Assembly (NCBI RefSeq): GCF_900996245.1
Contig: NZ_CAAJGK010000074.1
Location: forward strand, 310,001-374,000
DNA: 64,000 nucleotides
DNA from: Paraburkholderia sp. BCC1886
GTDB lineage: Bacteria; Pseudomonadota; Gammaproteobacteria; Burkholderiales; Burkholderiaceae
Direction of reading: 5' to 3'
A program made the translations under genes and the position numbers. Positions 44,547 through 52,764 of the stretch are shown piece after piece (the stretch's first letter is position 1; every line of letters begins with the position of its first letter). Below the pieces are notes generated by a model, which was given only the letters and a program-made list of their open reading frames with translations, was not told where the DNA came from and made no database searches.

Positions 44547-46076
44547 TCAGCTCGCCAGCATCTTTCGCATCACGTTTTCTTCGGTGAGCGCATCGCCATC
44601 CAGTTCGGCGACATTGCGCCCGCGATACACCACCGTCACGCGGTCGCATACGTTGACCAGTTCGGGGACGTCCGTGGAATAGAACAGCACGGCGCCGCCG
44701 GCCGCGGCGAACGCGCGCATCAGCACGAAAATCTGATGCTTGGTGCCGACATCGATACCGCGCGTCGGATCGAACATCAGCCACACGCGGCTTTGCGTGA
44801 GCAACCATTTCGCCATCGCGATCTTCTGCTGGTTGCCGCCCGAGAACGACAGGCAAGGTTTGTATTCGGCGCGCGGATTCACTTCCATCTGCGCGAGCAC
44901 GCGTTGGATGGCAGACCGTTCGCGCTTGCGATCGATCAGCCCGAAACGGGTGAAGCGCCTGATGACTGGCAACGACACGTTCTCGCCTCCGGGCAGTCGC
45001 AGGAACAGACCTTCGGTCTTGCGGTCTTCCGGCAGAAAGCTGGTGGAGATGCCTGCTTTCAGCGAATCCGCCGTCGAGGTCAGCGTGACCGGCTTTCCTT
45101 CGACGAGAATCTGGCCCGCATCGATAAACGCCGCGCCGAACAGGGCCTCGAAAATCTCGCGCTGTCCCATGCCTTGCAGCGCTGCGATGCCATGCACTTC
45201 GCCGGCTTTCAAGGTCAGGTCGAAGTCGTTCACCACGCCGTCCATCCGGATGCCGCGCGCTTGCATCGCGGGCGTCGCCAGCACGGCGGGAGACGCGAGC
45301 TTTACCGGATACTTCGCTTCCATCGAGCGTCCGATGACGAGACGAATGACTTCGTCGTCGGAGATGGCGGCGGTGTCGAATGCGCCCACATCGCGGCCAT
45401 TCCGGTAGACCGTCAGGCTGTCGCAGAACTCACGCACTTCCTGCATGCGATGCGTGATGAACACGAAGGTCACGCCGCGCGCCTTCATCTCTTCGATACG
45501 GCGCGCGAGCCAGGACACGTCACGGCCCGACAGCGCCGAGGTCGGCTCGTCGAGCAGCAGCACGTCCGGCTTGCGCACGAGTGCCTTGGCGATCTCGATC
45601 TTCTGACGCACGGGCAACGCGAGGTCGCGGATATAGGCGCCGGGACGCACATCGCCCAGTTCGAGCCGATCGAGCCACTCCGCCGCTTGCCGCTGGGCTT
45701 CGCGCTGACGGATGCGGCCGAACCATCCGGTCGGCTCGTACGACATCAGCAGGTTCTGCGCGACCGTCAGGTCGCGCACCAGCGTCATCTCCTGGAATGC
45801 GGTCTGCACGCCGGCCCGATGCGCGTCCCGCGGACCACGCAGGGTCACGCTGCGACCGAGGATCGAGATGCTGCCCTCGTCCGGCTGCATCAAACCCGAG
45901 AGCAGCTTGACCGTCGTCGACTTGCCCGCGCCGTTCTCGCCGAGCAGCGCGTGAACGGCGCCGCGTCTGACGCGAAACGACGCGTCGGCGAGCGCGACCG
46001 TTGCGCCGAAGCGCTTGGTCACGTTCGACAGATCGATCGCCAGGCTGCCGTCTGCCGCCAGTGAATGACTCTGCAT
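44547..46076 (-). CDS. Sugar ABC transporter ATPase (double nucleotide-binding)
   Basis: A 509-residue RbsA/XylG-like ATPase with two ABC domains. The first has Walker A GENGAGKST, LPVRQKIEIAKAL as a degenerate signature, and LLLDEPTSAL. The second has the family's degenerate P-loop (GIAALQGMGQREIFEALFG) and a canonical FSGGNQQKIAMAKWL. AAGGAG lies before the start at 46076. It begins 11 bases after the binding protein stop. Confidence 0.93.
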   Translation of the reverse strand: MQSHSLAADGSLAIDLSNVTKRFGATVALADASFRVRRGAVHALLGENGAGKSTTVKLLSGLMQPDEGSISILGRSVTLRGPRDAHRAGVQTAFQEMTLVRDLTVAQNLLMSYEPTGWFGRIRQREAQRQAAEWLDRLELGDVRPGAYIRDLALPVRQKIEIAKALVRKPDVLLLDEPTSALSGRDVSWLARRIEEMKARGVTFVFITHRMQEVREFCDSLTVYRNGRDVGAFDTAAISDDEVIRLVIGRSMEAKYPVKLASPAVLATPAMQARGIRMDGVVNDFDLTLKAGEVHGIAALQGMGQREIFEALFGAAFIDAGQILVEGKPVTLTSTADSLKAGISTSFLPEDRKTEGLFLRLPGGENVSLPVIRRFTRFGLIDRKRERSAIQRVLAQMEVNPRAEYKPCLSFSGGNQQKIAMAKWLLTQSRVWLMFDPTRGIDVGTKHQIFVLMRAFAAAGGAVLFYSTDVPELVNVCDRVTVVYRGRNVAELDGDALTEENVMRKMLAS

Positions 46077-46087
46077 GGAAATGCTCC

Positions 46088-47215
46088 TTAGTCCGGCTTG
46101 CCGGTCAGCGCCGCATTGAAGCCGACCTCGCTCGTTTCGCTCGAGTAGATGTCGGCGAACCAGCCCGGCGGCACCTTGTCCGGCGTGAATGCCGTGCACC
46201 CGGCTTTCAGCTCGTCGATAGCGCCCGTCTTGCAGAGTTTCGATTCCGCGGTCAGAACCAGCGGCAGCTTGAGCGTGACGTGCGGCGGAAATTCCTTGCC
46301 TTCGAGTTTGCCGACCGCCATCTTCAGCGCCAGTGCGCCCGAGTACGGCGGCGAGCCGTACGAGATGGACCGGTAGCCGATCGAGCGATACGAACCCTCG
46401 CCCTTTACCGTGCCCGGCGGCAACATCTGCACGCGGTGGCCGTTGGACGATTCACCCGCGCAGGGTTTGACCTTGTCGTCGGCAATGCCGGCTTCCAGCT
46501 GCATCGAGGCAGCCGTGAAGCAGCCCACCTGCATCCACAAGCCGTCGATCCTGTCCCAGCTATTCGTCGCGAGAATCTTCGACAACTCGGTCTTCGCGGT
46601 CGCCTGGCTCCACATGCCCGTGCCTTCGGCCACGATCCTGATACCCGGGTATTTAGCGAACACCGCCTTCGCCGCTTCCGTGCGCGCGCGATCCACCGAG
46701 GTGCCCGGCACGCCGTTGATCAGCACGATATTGCCCTTGCCGTTGATCGTCTTCGCGAGCCACTCGGCGGTCACCGTGCCGGCCTGCTTCTGGTCGATGG
46801 TCACGTTGTGCGCGCACGGCTCGGTGACTTCGCCGTCGTACGCGGCCACGATCACGCCCTTCGAACAGGCATTCCTGATCGCGCGGTTCAACGCGGTCGG
46901 CGAGATGGGATAGATCACGATCGCCTTCGCGCCCGCCTGCACCATGGAATTGATCTGCTGGATCTGCTTTTGCGCGTCGGTGCCGGCGACCTGGACTTCG
47001 AGATCGACCTTGTCTTTCAGGCCCGGTGTCGCGGCCATGGCCTTGACCATGTTGGCGGCTTCGGTCTGCCAGTCGTTGCCGACATAGCTCATCGACAGAA
47101 ATACCTTGTATTTCTCCGCGGCGGATGCCTGATGCGAGACCGTCAGCGTCGCCAGCAACGCGGCCCCGAGCGCGAACCTTGCCGCCCGACGGATGGTGTT
47201 CGTCAGCGTTTTCAT
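46088..47215 (-). CDS. Periplasmic sugar-type substrate-binding protein
   Basis: A 375-residue exported protein of the type I periplasmic-binding (RbsB-like) family. The signal peptide is MKTLTNTIRRAARFALGAAL with cleavage likely after ASA (about residue 33). The mature part begins EKYKVFLSMSYVGNDW, and INSMVQAGAKAIVIYPIS is a family-typical segment. Several cysteines in the C-terminal half could form disulphides. GGAGG precedes the start. It should bring the operon's substrate to the fused permease. Confidence 0.92.
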   Translation of the reverse strand: MKTLTNTIRRAARFALGAALLATLTVSHQASAAEKYKVFLSMSYVGNDWQTEAANMVKAMAATPGLKDKVDLEVQVAGTDAQKQIQQINSMVQAGAKAIVIYPISPTALNRAIRNACSKGVIVAAYDGEVTEPCAHNVTIDQKQAGTVTAEWLAKTINGKGNIVLINGVPGTSVDRARTEAAKAVFAKYPGIRIVAEGTGMWSQATAKTELSKILATNSWDRIDGLWMQVGCFTAASMQLEAGIADDKVKPCAGESSNGHRVQMLPPGTVKGEGSYRSIGYRSISYGSPPYSGALALKMAVGKLEGKEFPPHVTLKLPLVLTAESKLCKTGAIDELKAGCTAFTPDKVPPGWFADIYSSETSEVGFNAALTGKPD

Positions 47216-47257
47216 GTCTTCCTCCAACCCAATGTATGGTTATTTATTCCGGTACTA

Positions 47258-48034
47258 CTAACTTTCAACGTGCTTCAGACGTGCGCTTGCGGGTAGTGCG
47301 ATGCCGGCGGACCCCGCCACGACATTCGGGTCGTGACCGGGAATGACGAAGTCCGCGATCTGCCTGATTCGCCTGAGCGAAGCGAGTTCGGCCGCGGTCT
47401 CATGAACGATCCCGACCGGCACGAGATCGACGATGTTTTCCATGCAGCTTGCGCAATCGCCTGCGATCAGCACCACCCCGTCGGCGGTATCGACGGCAAC
47501 GGACTGATGCCCCGGCGTGTGGCCCGGCGTCGGGACGACACGCACGCCCGGCGCGATATCGGTGAGGCCATGCACGAACTGCCAGCGAAAATAACCAAGC
47601 GGTTCGCGGCCGATCAGAAACTCCTGATAGAACGTCGACTGGGTCGGCAGCGGCCGGCCGGCGTATTCCCATTCGGTGGCCTGCACGACGAACCGCGCAT
47701 TTTTAAACAGCGTGTTGCCGCCCGAATGGTCGTAGTGCAAATGCGTGTTGATGACGATATCGACGTCGTCCGCGCTCCAGCCGACGTACTCCCGCAGCGC
47801 GCGTTCGAGACGTTCTTCGGGCGCCTGCTCGCACGGGCAGACGAAGCTCGACACCCAGCCGGGGTCGTGAATGCCGGTGTCCACGACGATCTTTTTGTCG
47901 CCGCCGACGATCGCCGTCGACCACACCGGCACCTTGATCTGCTGACCGTAATACCGGCCGTAGATCTGCGATGAACGGTCGACGGTCAGCCAGCCCGTCG
48001 GCATGGCGACCACTTTGAGTTTGGGCACAGTCAT
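47258..48034 (-). CDS. Metallo-beta-lactamase-fold hydrolase (AHL-lactonase-like)
   Basis: A 258-residue MBL-fold enzyme with the dinuclear metal motif INTHLHYDHSGG, the later TPGHTPGHQSV, IAGDCAS and the final VIPGHDP. The pattern is closest to AiiA-like lactonases, but its place in a catabolic operon suggests hydrolysis of a lactone or thioester intermediate rather than quorum quenching. Spacing to neighbours is 33 and 42 bases. Confidence 0.85.
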   Translation of the reverse strand: MTVPKLKVVAMPTGWLTVDRSSQIYGRYYGQQIKVPVWSTAIVGGDKKIVVDTGIHDPGWVSSFVCPCEQAPEERLERALREYVGWSADDVDIVINTHLHYDHSGGNTLFKNARFVVQATEWEYAGRPLPTQSTFYQEFLIGREPLGYFRWQFVHGLTDIAPGVRVVPTPGHTPGHQSVAVDTADGVVLIAGDCASCMENIVDLVPVGIVHETAAELASLRRIRQIADFVIPGHDPNVVAGSAGIALPASARLKHVES

Positions 48035-48067
48035 AGCGATCCCCGCCGTCGAAGTTGAAGGAATGCG

Positions 48068-49000
48068 TCAGAAATTCGTGTTGTCCGCGCCTTTGAGCCC
48101 GAGCATGGCGCGCGCTTCGTCGGGCGTCGCGATGTCGAGCGACAGGCCTTCTATCACCTGACGGATTTTCACGACCTGCGCCGCGCTCGATTCGGCCAGC
48201 TTGCCGGCTTCGATCCATAGCGAATCTTCGAGTCCGACACGCGCATTCGAGCCTTGCGCCACGCCCAGTGTCGCGAGCGGAATCTGATGACGGCCCGCAC
48301 CGAGGATCGACCACACGTAGTCGCTTCCAAACAGACGGTCGGCGGTGCGGCGCATGTGCATCAGATCTTCGGGATGCGGCCCGATACCGCCGAGCAGGCC
48401 GAACACGCTCTGCACGAAGAACGGCGGCTTCGCGAGCCCGCGATCGACGAAATGCGCGAGGTTATACAGATGCGAAATGTCGTAGCACTCGTACTCGAAA
48501 CGCGTACCGTTCGCGCCGCAGGACGTGAGGATGTATTCGATATCCTTGAAGGTGTTCTTGAAGATCAGGTCGCGGCTGTTGGCCAGATGCTGGCGCTCCC
48601 AGTCGTGCCTGAATTCCTTGAAACGATCGAGCATCGGATAGAGACCGAAGTTCATCGAGCCCATGTTCAGCGATGCCACTTCCGGCTTGAAGTGATGCGC
48701 CGGCTTAAGACGCTCTTCCACAGTCATGTGCGGACTGCCGCCGCTCGTAATGTTGATCACCGCGTCGGTCTCGGCCTTGATGCGCGGCAGGAACTGCTGG
48801 AACACGGCGGGGTCCTGCGTCGGCCGGCCGTCGACGGGATCGCGTGCATGCAGATGCAGGATGGCCGCACCCTCTTTCGCGGCAGCCAGCGCCGCATCGC
48901 CGATTTCCTGCGGCGTGACGGGCAGATACGGCGACATCGACGGAGTATGAATCGCGCCCGTAGGCGCGCAGGTGATGATGACCTTGCGCTTGGTAGCCAT
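48068..49000 (-). CDS. Beta-keto acid cleavage enzyme (BKACE family)
   Basis: A 310-residue TIM-barrel enzyme of the family formerly DUF849. It starts MATKRKVIITCAPTGAIHTP, with the metal-binding ILHLHARDP and the conserved NMGSMNFG and GLLGGIGPHPEDL. These enzymes transfer part of a beta-keto acid to acetyl-CoA, giving acetoacetate and a new CoA ester. Members include Kce of lysine fermentation and the dehydrocarnitine cleavage enzyme. It is third in the operon and defines the likely pathway logic. Confidence 0.9.
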   Translation of the reverse strand: MATKRKVIITCAPTGAIHTPSMSPYLPVTPQEIGDAALAAAKEGAAILHLHARDPVDGRPTQDPAVFQQFLPRIKAETDAVINITSGGSPHMTVEERLKPAHHFKPEVASLNMGSMNFGLYPMLDRFKEFRHDWERQHLANSRDLIFKNTFKDIEYILTSCGANGTRFEYECYDISHLYNLAHFVDRGLAKPPFFVQSVFGLLGGIGPHPEDLMHMRRTADRLFGSDYVWSILGAGRHQIPLATLGVAQGSNARVGLEDSLWIEAGKLAESSAAQVVKIRQVIEGLSLDIATPDEARAMLGLKGADNTNF

Positions 49001-49034
49001 GGTTTTCAGACCTCTTTGCAATTGAGAGACGTGT

Positions 49035-49841
49035 TTAAAGCGTTTCGACGTTGCCGCACACCGAAATGGCTTGCCCGGAGATGCCGCTGCCGCCCGGCGA
49101 ACACAGGAACAGGGCAGTCGCGGCGACTTCCTCCGGCGTGGTCATGCGGCGCAGCGAGATCGTCTCGAGGTAGCGCTTCTCCATGTCTTCGTAGGAGAGA
49201 CCGAGTTGCACGGCGCGAGCAGCGATGACCCGCTCGATGCGAGGTCCTTTCACGATGCCCGGCTGAATGGCGTTGACGCGAATGTTGTCCGGTCCGAGTT
49301 CGATGGCGAGGCTTTTGGTGAGCCCCACCACCGCCCACTTGGTCGCGGAGTACGGCGTACGGAATGCATAGCCGAGCCGCCCCGCCACCGACGACATCGC
49401 GATGATCGACCCGCCGTCGCGCGCTTCTTTCAGCAGGGGTACCGCGCGCCGCGCGAAATAGAACTGGGCGTTGAGATTGACATCGATGGTCTGTTCCCAC
49501 TCGCCGACGTCCATCGCGTCGATACCCCCCGTCGGCCCCGCAATGCCCGCGTTGTTGATCAGCACGTCGAGGCCGCCGAGTTGTGTCGCGACGTCGTCGA
49601 AGACCCGGTCGACTGCCGCGCGGTCGGCGACATCCGCAAGTGTCGCGGTGATCGCGTTCAACTCGACGCCTGCTTCGGCGTCGAGCAGCGCGGTCGTGGC
49701 GTCCGCGCTTGCGTCGCACACATGCACGCGCGAACCGGCATCGACAAAAGCACGCGCGATGACAAGCCCGATACCCGATGCGCCGCCCGTGACCAGCACG
49801 CGTAATCCCGCGTGCGGTTTCAACATTTGCAGAACCGTCAT
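49035..49841 (-). CDS. Short-chain dehydrogenase/reductase
   Basis: A 268-residue classical SDR: VTGGASGIG cofactor loop, NNAGIAG, AMSSVAGRLG (catalytic Ser) and YSATKWAVVG (Tyr, Lys). The start at MTVLQMLKPHAG (49841, GGAGA upstream) is chosen over a longer frame. It is the first enzyme gene after the GntR regulator and may catalyse the first oxidation, such as sugar to lactone, but the substrate is not shown by sequence. Confidence 0.9.
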   Translation of the reverse strand: MTVLQMLKPHAGLRVLVTGGASGIGLVIARAFVDAGSRVHVCDASADATTALLDAEAGVELNAITATLADVADRAAVDRVFDDVATQLGGLDVLINNAGIAGPTGGIDAMDVGEWEQTIDVNLNAQFYFARRAVPLLKEARDGGSIIAMSSVAGRLGYAFRTPYSATKWAVVGLTKSLAIELGPDNIRVNAIQPGIVKGPRIERVIAARAVQLGLSYEDMEKRYLETISLRRMTTPEEVAATALFLCSPGGSGISGQAISVCGNVETL

Positions 49842-49890
49842 GCCTGTCTCCGTTGATGTTTTTTCGAGGCTTGCAAGTACACCTGTCCAG

Positions 49891-50625
49891 CTATGCCCGT
49901 GCTGCCTCCCTGCTTTGCAGGCGCTCCTGCAAGTCGGCCGCCGCGCCGCCGATGTCTTCTTCGATACCCGCTCGCGCGCCTTCGCCATCGCCTTGCCAGA
50001 GCGCCTCGACGATCTTCTTGTGCGCCGCCATCGACAGACGCATATGCGGAATATCCGGCGCGACGAGGTTTAGAAACGGTCCGATGCGCATCCACAGGTT
50101 CTGGATGGTCGCAAGCGTCAGGTCGCTCGCGCCGTGCGTATAAATGGCGATGTGAAATTCGAAGTTGCTGCGCAGATACGCGGGGACATCGCCGGCTTCG
50201 ACATGCGCGTCCATGGCGTCGAAGACGGCTTGCAGCGTGCTCAAGTGTTCCTTCGTCATTCGCGATGCAGCGCGCTTCGCCACGCAGCCTTCCAGCGAAA
50301 TCCGTACATCGCGCAATTCGTCGAGCAGATCGAGCGTCATGGGCGGCACCATCAGTGCGCGCCCCGGACCGTCGATCAATGCGCCTTCGGCCTGCAGTCG
50401 GGTCAGCGCGGCGCGCACGGGCATCGTCGACGAACCGACGGCTTCCGCGACACCGCGAAGGCTCAACGCCTGGCCCGGCGCGAAACGGCCCGTCATGATC
50501 GCTTCGCGCAACTGCGCGTAAACGCGCCCCGCCATGGTTTCGCGTGCCACCAGTTCGAGCGGCAGCGAGTCGCCCGGCTCGCGTGCCGGGACTCGTGCGG
50601 GGGCTCGGGGGATGCCTTGTGCCAT
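49891..50625 (-). CDS. GntR/FadR-family transcriptional regulator
   Basis: A 244-residue regulator with an N-terminal winged HTH (SLRGVAEAVGSSTMPVRAAL) and a helical FCD effector domain with metal-ligand-like histidines (EFHIAIYTHG; HMRLSMAAHKKI). It is the first gene of the operon and probably represses it until the substrate or an intermediate binds. AAGGAG is upstream of the start and an inverted repeat lies just before that. Confidence 0.88.
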   Translation of the reverse strand: MAQGIPRAPARVPAREPGDSLPLELVARETMAGRVYAQLREAIMTGRFAPGQALSLRGVAEAVGSSTMPVRAALTRLQAEGALIDGPGRALMVPPMTLDLLDELRDVRISLEGCVAKRAASRMTKEHLSTLQAVFDAMDAHVEAGDVPAYLRSNFEFHIAIYTHGASDLTLATIQNLWMRIGPFLNLVAPDIPHMRLSMAAHKKIVEALWQGDGEGARAGIEEDIGGAAADLQERLQSREAARA

Positions 50626-50649
50626 GAGAAAAACGACTCCTTACCAGAT

Positions 50650-50668
50650 GTGTGACCTGTGATCACAC
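50650..50668. promoter_or_regulatory. Inverted repeat upstream of the nine-gene operon, candidate GntR operator
   Basis: GTGTGA and TCACAC surround seven bases, and the perfect palindrome TGTGATCACA (50658-50667) is nested in it. It lies 25 bases upstream of the gntR start, in the spacer shared with the divergent dps gene. GntR/FCD operators are short palindromes of this size; the spacing does not fit CRP. Confidence 0.5.
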
Positions 50669-50868
50669 CTTGCAACGAAGTGTGGTGTGCGCCGCCCTTC
50701 GAGTCAACAAGGAAGACGTAGGGGAAAACACGGGCCATCGGGTTGCGTCTTCGTCGAGTTGAAACCGGACAGGTTCCGATGAGCCGATGCAACCAGGCAC
50801 GCGACGTGCGTCCCACTCACCTGTCGACGAAAACCCGTCTCACCTCTTTCTTGAACTCTGGAGCTTCC

Positions 50869-51384
50869 ATGGCTACATCGACGAAAAAACCGAGCGCCGC
50901 ATCCGCCAAACTGACCACCCCGACCGACCTCGGCAACGACGCGCGCAAGGAAGTGGCCGAAGGACTGACGAAGTTGCTGGCCGACGTCTTTTCACTCTTC
51001 GTCAAAACGAAAAACTTCCACTGGCACGTGAGCGGCCCGCACTTTCGCGACTATCACCTGCTGCTCGACGACCAGGCGCAATTCGTCTACGACATGATCG
51101 ATCCGATCGCCGAACGCGCGCGCAAGCTCGGCGGCACGACGCTGCGATCCGTCGGACAAATCAGTACGCTGAAGCGCCTTGCCGATAACGACGCGGATTT
51201 CGTTCCGCCGATCGAGATGCTCAACGAACTGCGTAGCGACAACGAGTCGCTCGTCAAGTACATGCGCGAACTGCACGAGTTGTGCGACGACAAGGAAGAC
51301 GTCGCGACCGCCAGTCTGATCGAGAACTGGATCGATCAGACGGAAGAGCGTGTGTGGTTCCTGTTCGAAGCCACGCGCTCGTAA
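50869..51384 (+). CDS. dps: Dps-type ferritin-like DNA-protecting protein
   Basis: A 171-residue miniferritin that stores iron and protects DNA under starvation and peroxide. The ferroxidase motif KTKNFHWHVSGPHFRDYHLL and downstream DDQAQ are intact. A Lys-rich N-terminal tail (MATSTKKPSAASAK) could bind DNA. GGAG precedes the start. It is followed by a terminator and diverges from the gntR operon. Confidence 0.93.
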   Translation: MATSTKKPSAASAKLTTPTDLGNDARKEVAEGLTKLLADVFSLFVKTKNFHWHVSGPHFRDYHLLLDDQAQFVYDMIDPIAERARKLGGTTLRSVGQISTLKRLADNDADFVPPIEMLNELRSDNESLVKYMRELHELCDDKEDVATASLIENWIDQTEERVWFLFEATRS

Positions 51385-51400
51385 GCGCTGGTAGCGACAT

Positions 51401-51428
51401 AAAAAAAGGCGCCTGTGGCGCCTTTTTT
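51401..51428. terminator. Bidirectional intrinsic terminator after dps
   Basis: GGCGCC-TGT-GGCGCC is flanked by A7 and T6, serving dps and the convergent SRPBCC gene. Confidence 0.92.
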
Positions 51429-51522
51429 CATGTCGAGCGCCTGGCCGATGCCGCTAACTCGAGCGCGGCTTTCGCAAGATCGCTCCGCCGAACGGGTACA
51501 TGACTACCGCGCACTGGCACGA

Positions 51523-52026
51523 TCACCCGACGTTGTTTGCGACCGCCGCCTCGGCGGCACGCGCGAGTCGCTCGACCCACTCCTGGTGATAGCGATAAAG
51601 CCCGCCGGGATGTTGCCGTCCGAGCACGTCGAGAAACCATTCGCCCTGCTGCGTCTCTTCCGTCAGCACGTGGCAGCCTTGCTCCGTCGGCGTGATGACC
51701 CAGCCGTGATAAGCGCTCGAGCCGGTTGCATCGCCGTCGACGGTGGTCGCCCAGGCGAGCCTTCGGTTCGGCACGCATTCGGTGACTTCGAGGCTCATCG
51801 GGAAGCCGACCGTCACGCGGCGATAGCGGGTTCCCAAAGCCAGCTTGGACTCGCCGGACAGGATCTCGACCTGATCTTCGGGCGGGAAATAGCTCGCCCA
51901 GTTCGTCGCGTCGACGAGCAGCTTCCACACCACTTCGGGCGGCGCTTTCACGTCGATGTCGTTGAGCGCGTAAATGGCCGACGTTTTCGGGTCGTAGCGC
52001 TCCGGCCAGATGACATGGTCATACAT
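51523..52026 (-). CDS. SRPBCC-family protein
   Basis: A 167-residue START/Bet v1-like (polyketide cyclase-type) protein. ALNDIDVKAPPEVVWKLLVD is the usual first strand and helix, and the last ~40 residues form the long C-terminal helix. Such proteins bind hydrophobic ligands; the ligand here is unknown. It begins three bases after the upstream reductase stop, so the two are co-translated. Confidence 0.8.
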   Translation of the reverse strand: MYDHVIWPERYDPKTSAIYALNDIDVKAPPEVVWKLLVDATNWASYFPPEDQVEILSGESKLALGTRYRRVTVGFPMSLEVTECVPNRRLAWATTVDGDATGSSAYHGWVITPTEQGCHVLTEETQQGEWFLDVLGRQHPGGLYRYHQEWVERLARAAEAAVANNVG

Positions 52027-52029
52027 GGC

Positions 52030-52632
52030 TTATGGCGCCTTCTTGAAGAGATCCTGAAAAATCAGCGGCGCCCAGGTTTTGTCGCGGGCCTGCACGAGTT
52101 GGCCGCCTTCGGCGATCCGGCCGAGACCGACCGCCGCGTAGCCGAGCCGCTCGACGAGTTTCGCGACCGTTGCGCTGGCAGCGTCGTCGTCGCTGGCAAG
52201 AAAGATCACGCGGCGGCCGCCGGCGCCGACGGGATCTTCGGCAAGCACTTTCGCGGGCAGATGATTGAAGGCCTTGACGAGCGATGCGCCCGCGAACGCT
52301 TTCGCCACGACCGCCGAAGACGGCAGGTTGTCCAGCTCGTCGAGCGGCACGCCGTAGGCATTGGTGGCGTCGATCACGACTTTGCCTTGCCAGCTGGCCG
52401 CTGCCCGCGCGACGTCGCGATGGGCGCGGAATGGGACCGCCAGAATGATCACGTCAGCCTCGAGCGCGGCCTGCAACGTGAGAGGAACCACCTTGTCACC
52501 CAACTCGCCGGCCAGAGGCGCGAGCGATTGCGGACCACGTGTATTCGCGATGCCGACCGGGATGCCGCTGCGGGCAAATCGATGTGCGATGGCGGCGCCG
52601 ACACTGCCGCTGCCGATGATGGAATAAGTCAT
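52030..52632 (-). CDS. NADP(H)-binding F420-reductase-like oxidoreductase
   Basis: A 200-residue Rossmann protein of the NADPH:F420 oxidoreductase/ProC-like group: SIIGSGSVGAAIAHRF, then VIILAVPF and AFNHLPAKVLAEDP. Betaproteobacteria seldom use F420, so it more likely acts on another acceptor. Start 52632 has AGGAG. It diverges from a LysR regulator that likely controls it and the SRPBCC gene. Confidence 0.82.
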   Translation of the reverse strand: MTYSIIGSGSVGAAIAHRFARSGIPVGIANTRGPQSLAPLAGELGDKVVPLTLQAALEADVIILAVPFRAHRDVARAAASWQGKVVIDATNAYGVPLDELDNLPSSAVVAKAFAGASLVKAFNHLPAKVLAEDPVGAGGRRVIFLASDDDAASATVAKLVERLGYAAVGLGRIAEGGQLVQARDKTWAPLIFQDLFKKAP

Positions 52633-52736
52633 GACAACTCCTGAGAGGTTTGCGCTAAACGAGAACGTCGCTGCGTTGGGAAGAATCATCGCAGCGCCCC
52701 GTGCATCTGAGAAGCCGGTATATCACGATACAATCC

Positions 52737-52757
52737 ATCTACCTTAGAGATAGGTGA
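52737..52757. promoter_or_regulatory. Possible LysR-type operator (T-N11-A)
   Basis: T52740 and A52752 are eleven bases apart, and the interval together with its right flank contains ACCT and AGGT in inverted order. It lies 8 bases upstream of the lysR start in the divergent spacer. This fits the generic LysR motif, which is weakly specific. Confidence 0.3.
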
Positions 52758-52764
52758 CAAAGCA

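Noticed and set aside
42217..44856. Minus-strand open frame of 879 codons overlapping the permease in another frame
   Set aside because: The permease frame shows two clean sets of membrane segments; the alternative is Arg/Gly-rich with no hydrophobic helices.
40508..50625. Carnitine degradation operon
   Set aside because: HCDH-like and BKACE genes fit, but the hotdog thioesterase and carnitine-type transporter are missing and a sugar-type importer and lactonase are present.
50650..50668. CRP site near gntR/dps
   Set aside because: TGTGA and TCACA half-sites are present but seven bases apart rather than six; a GntR operator fits better.
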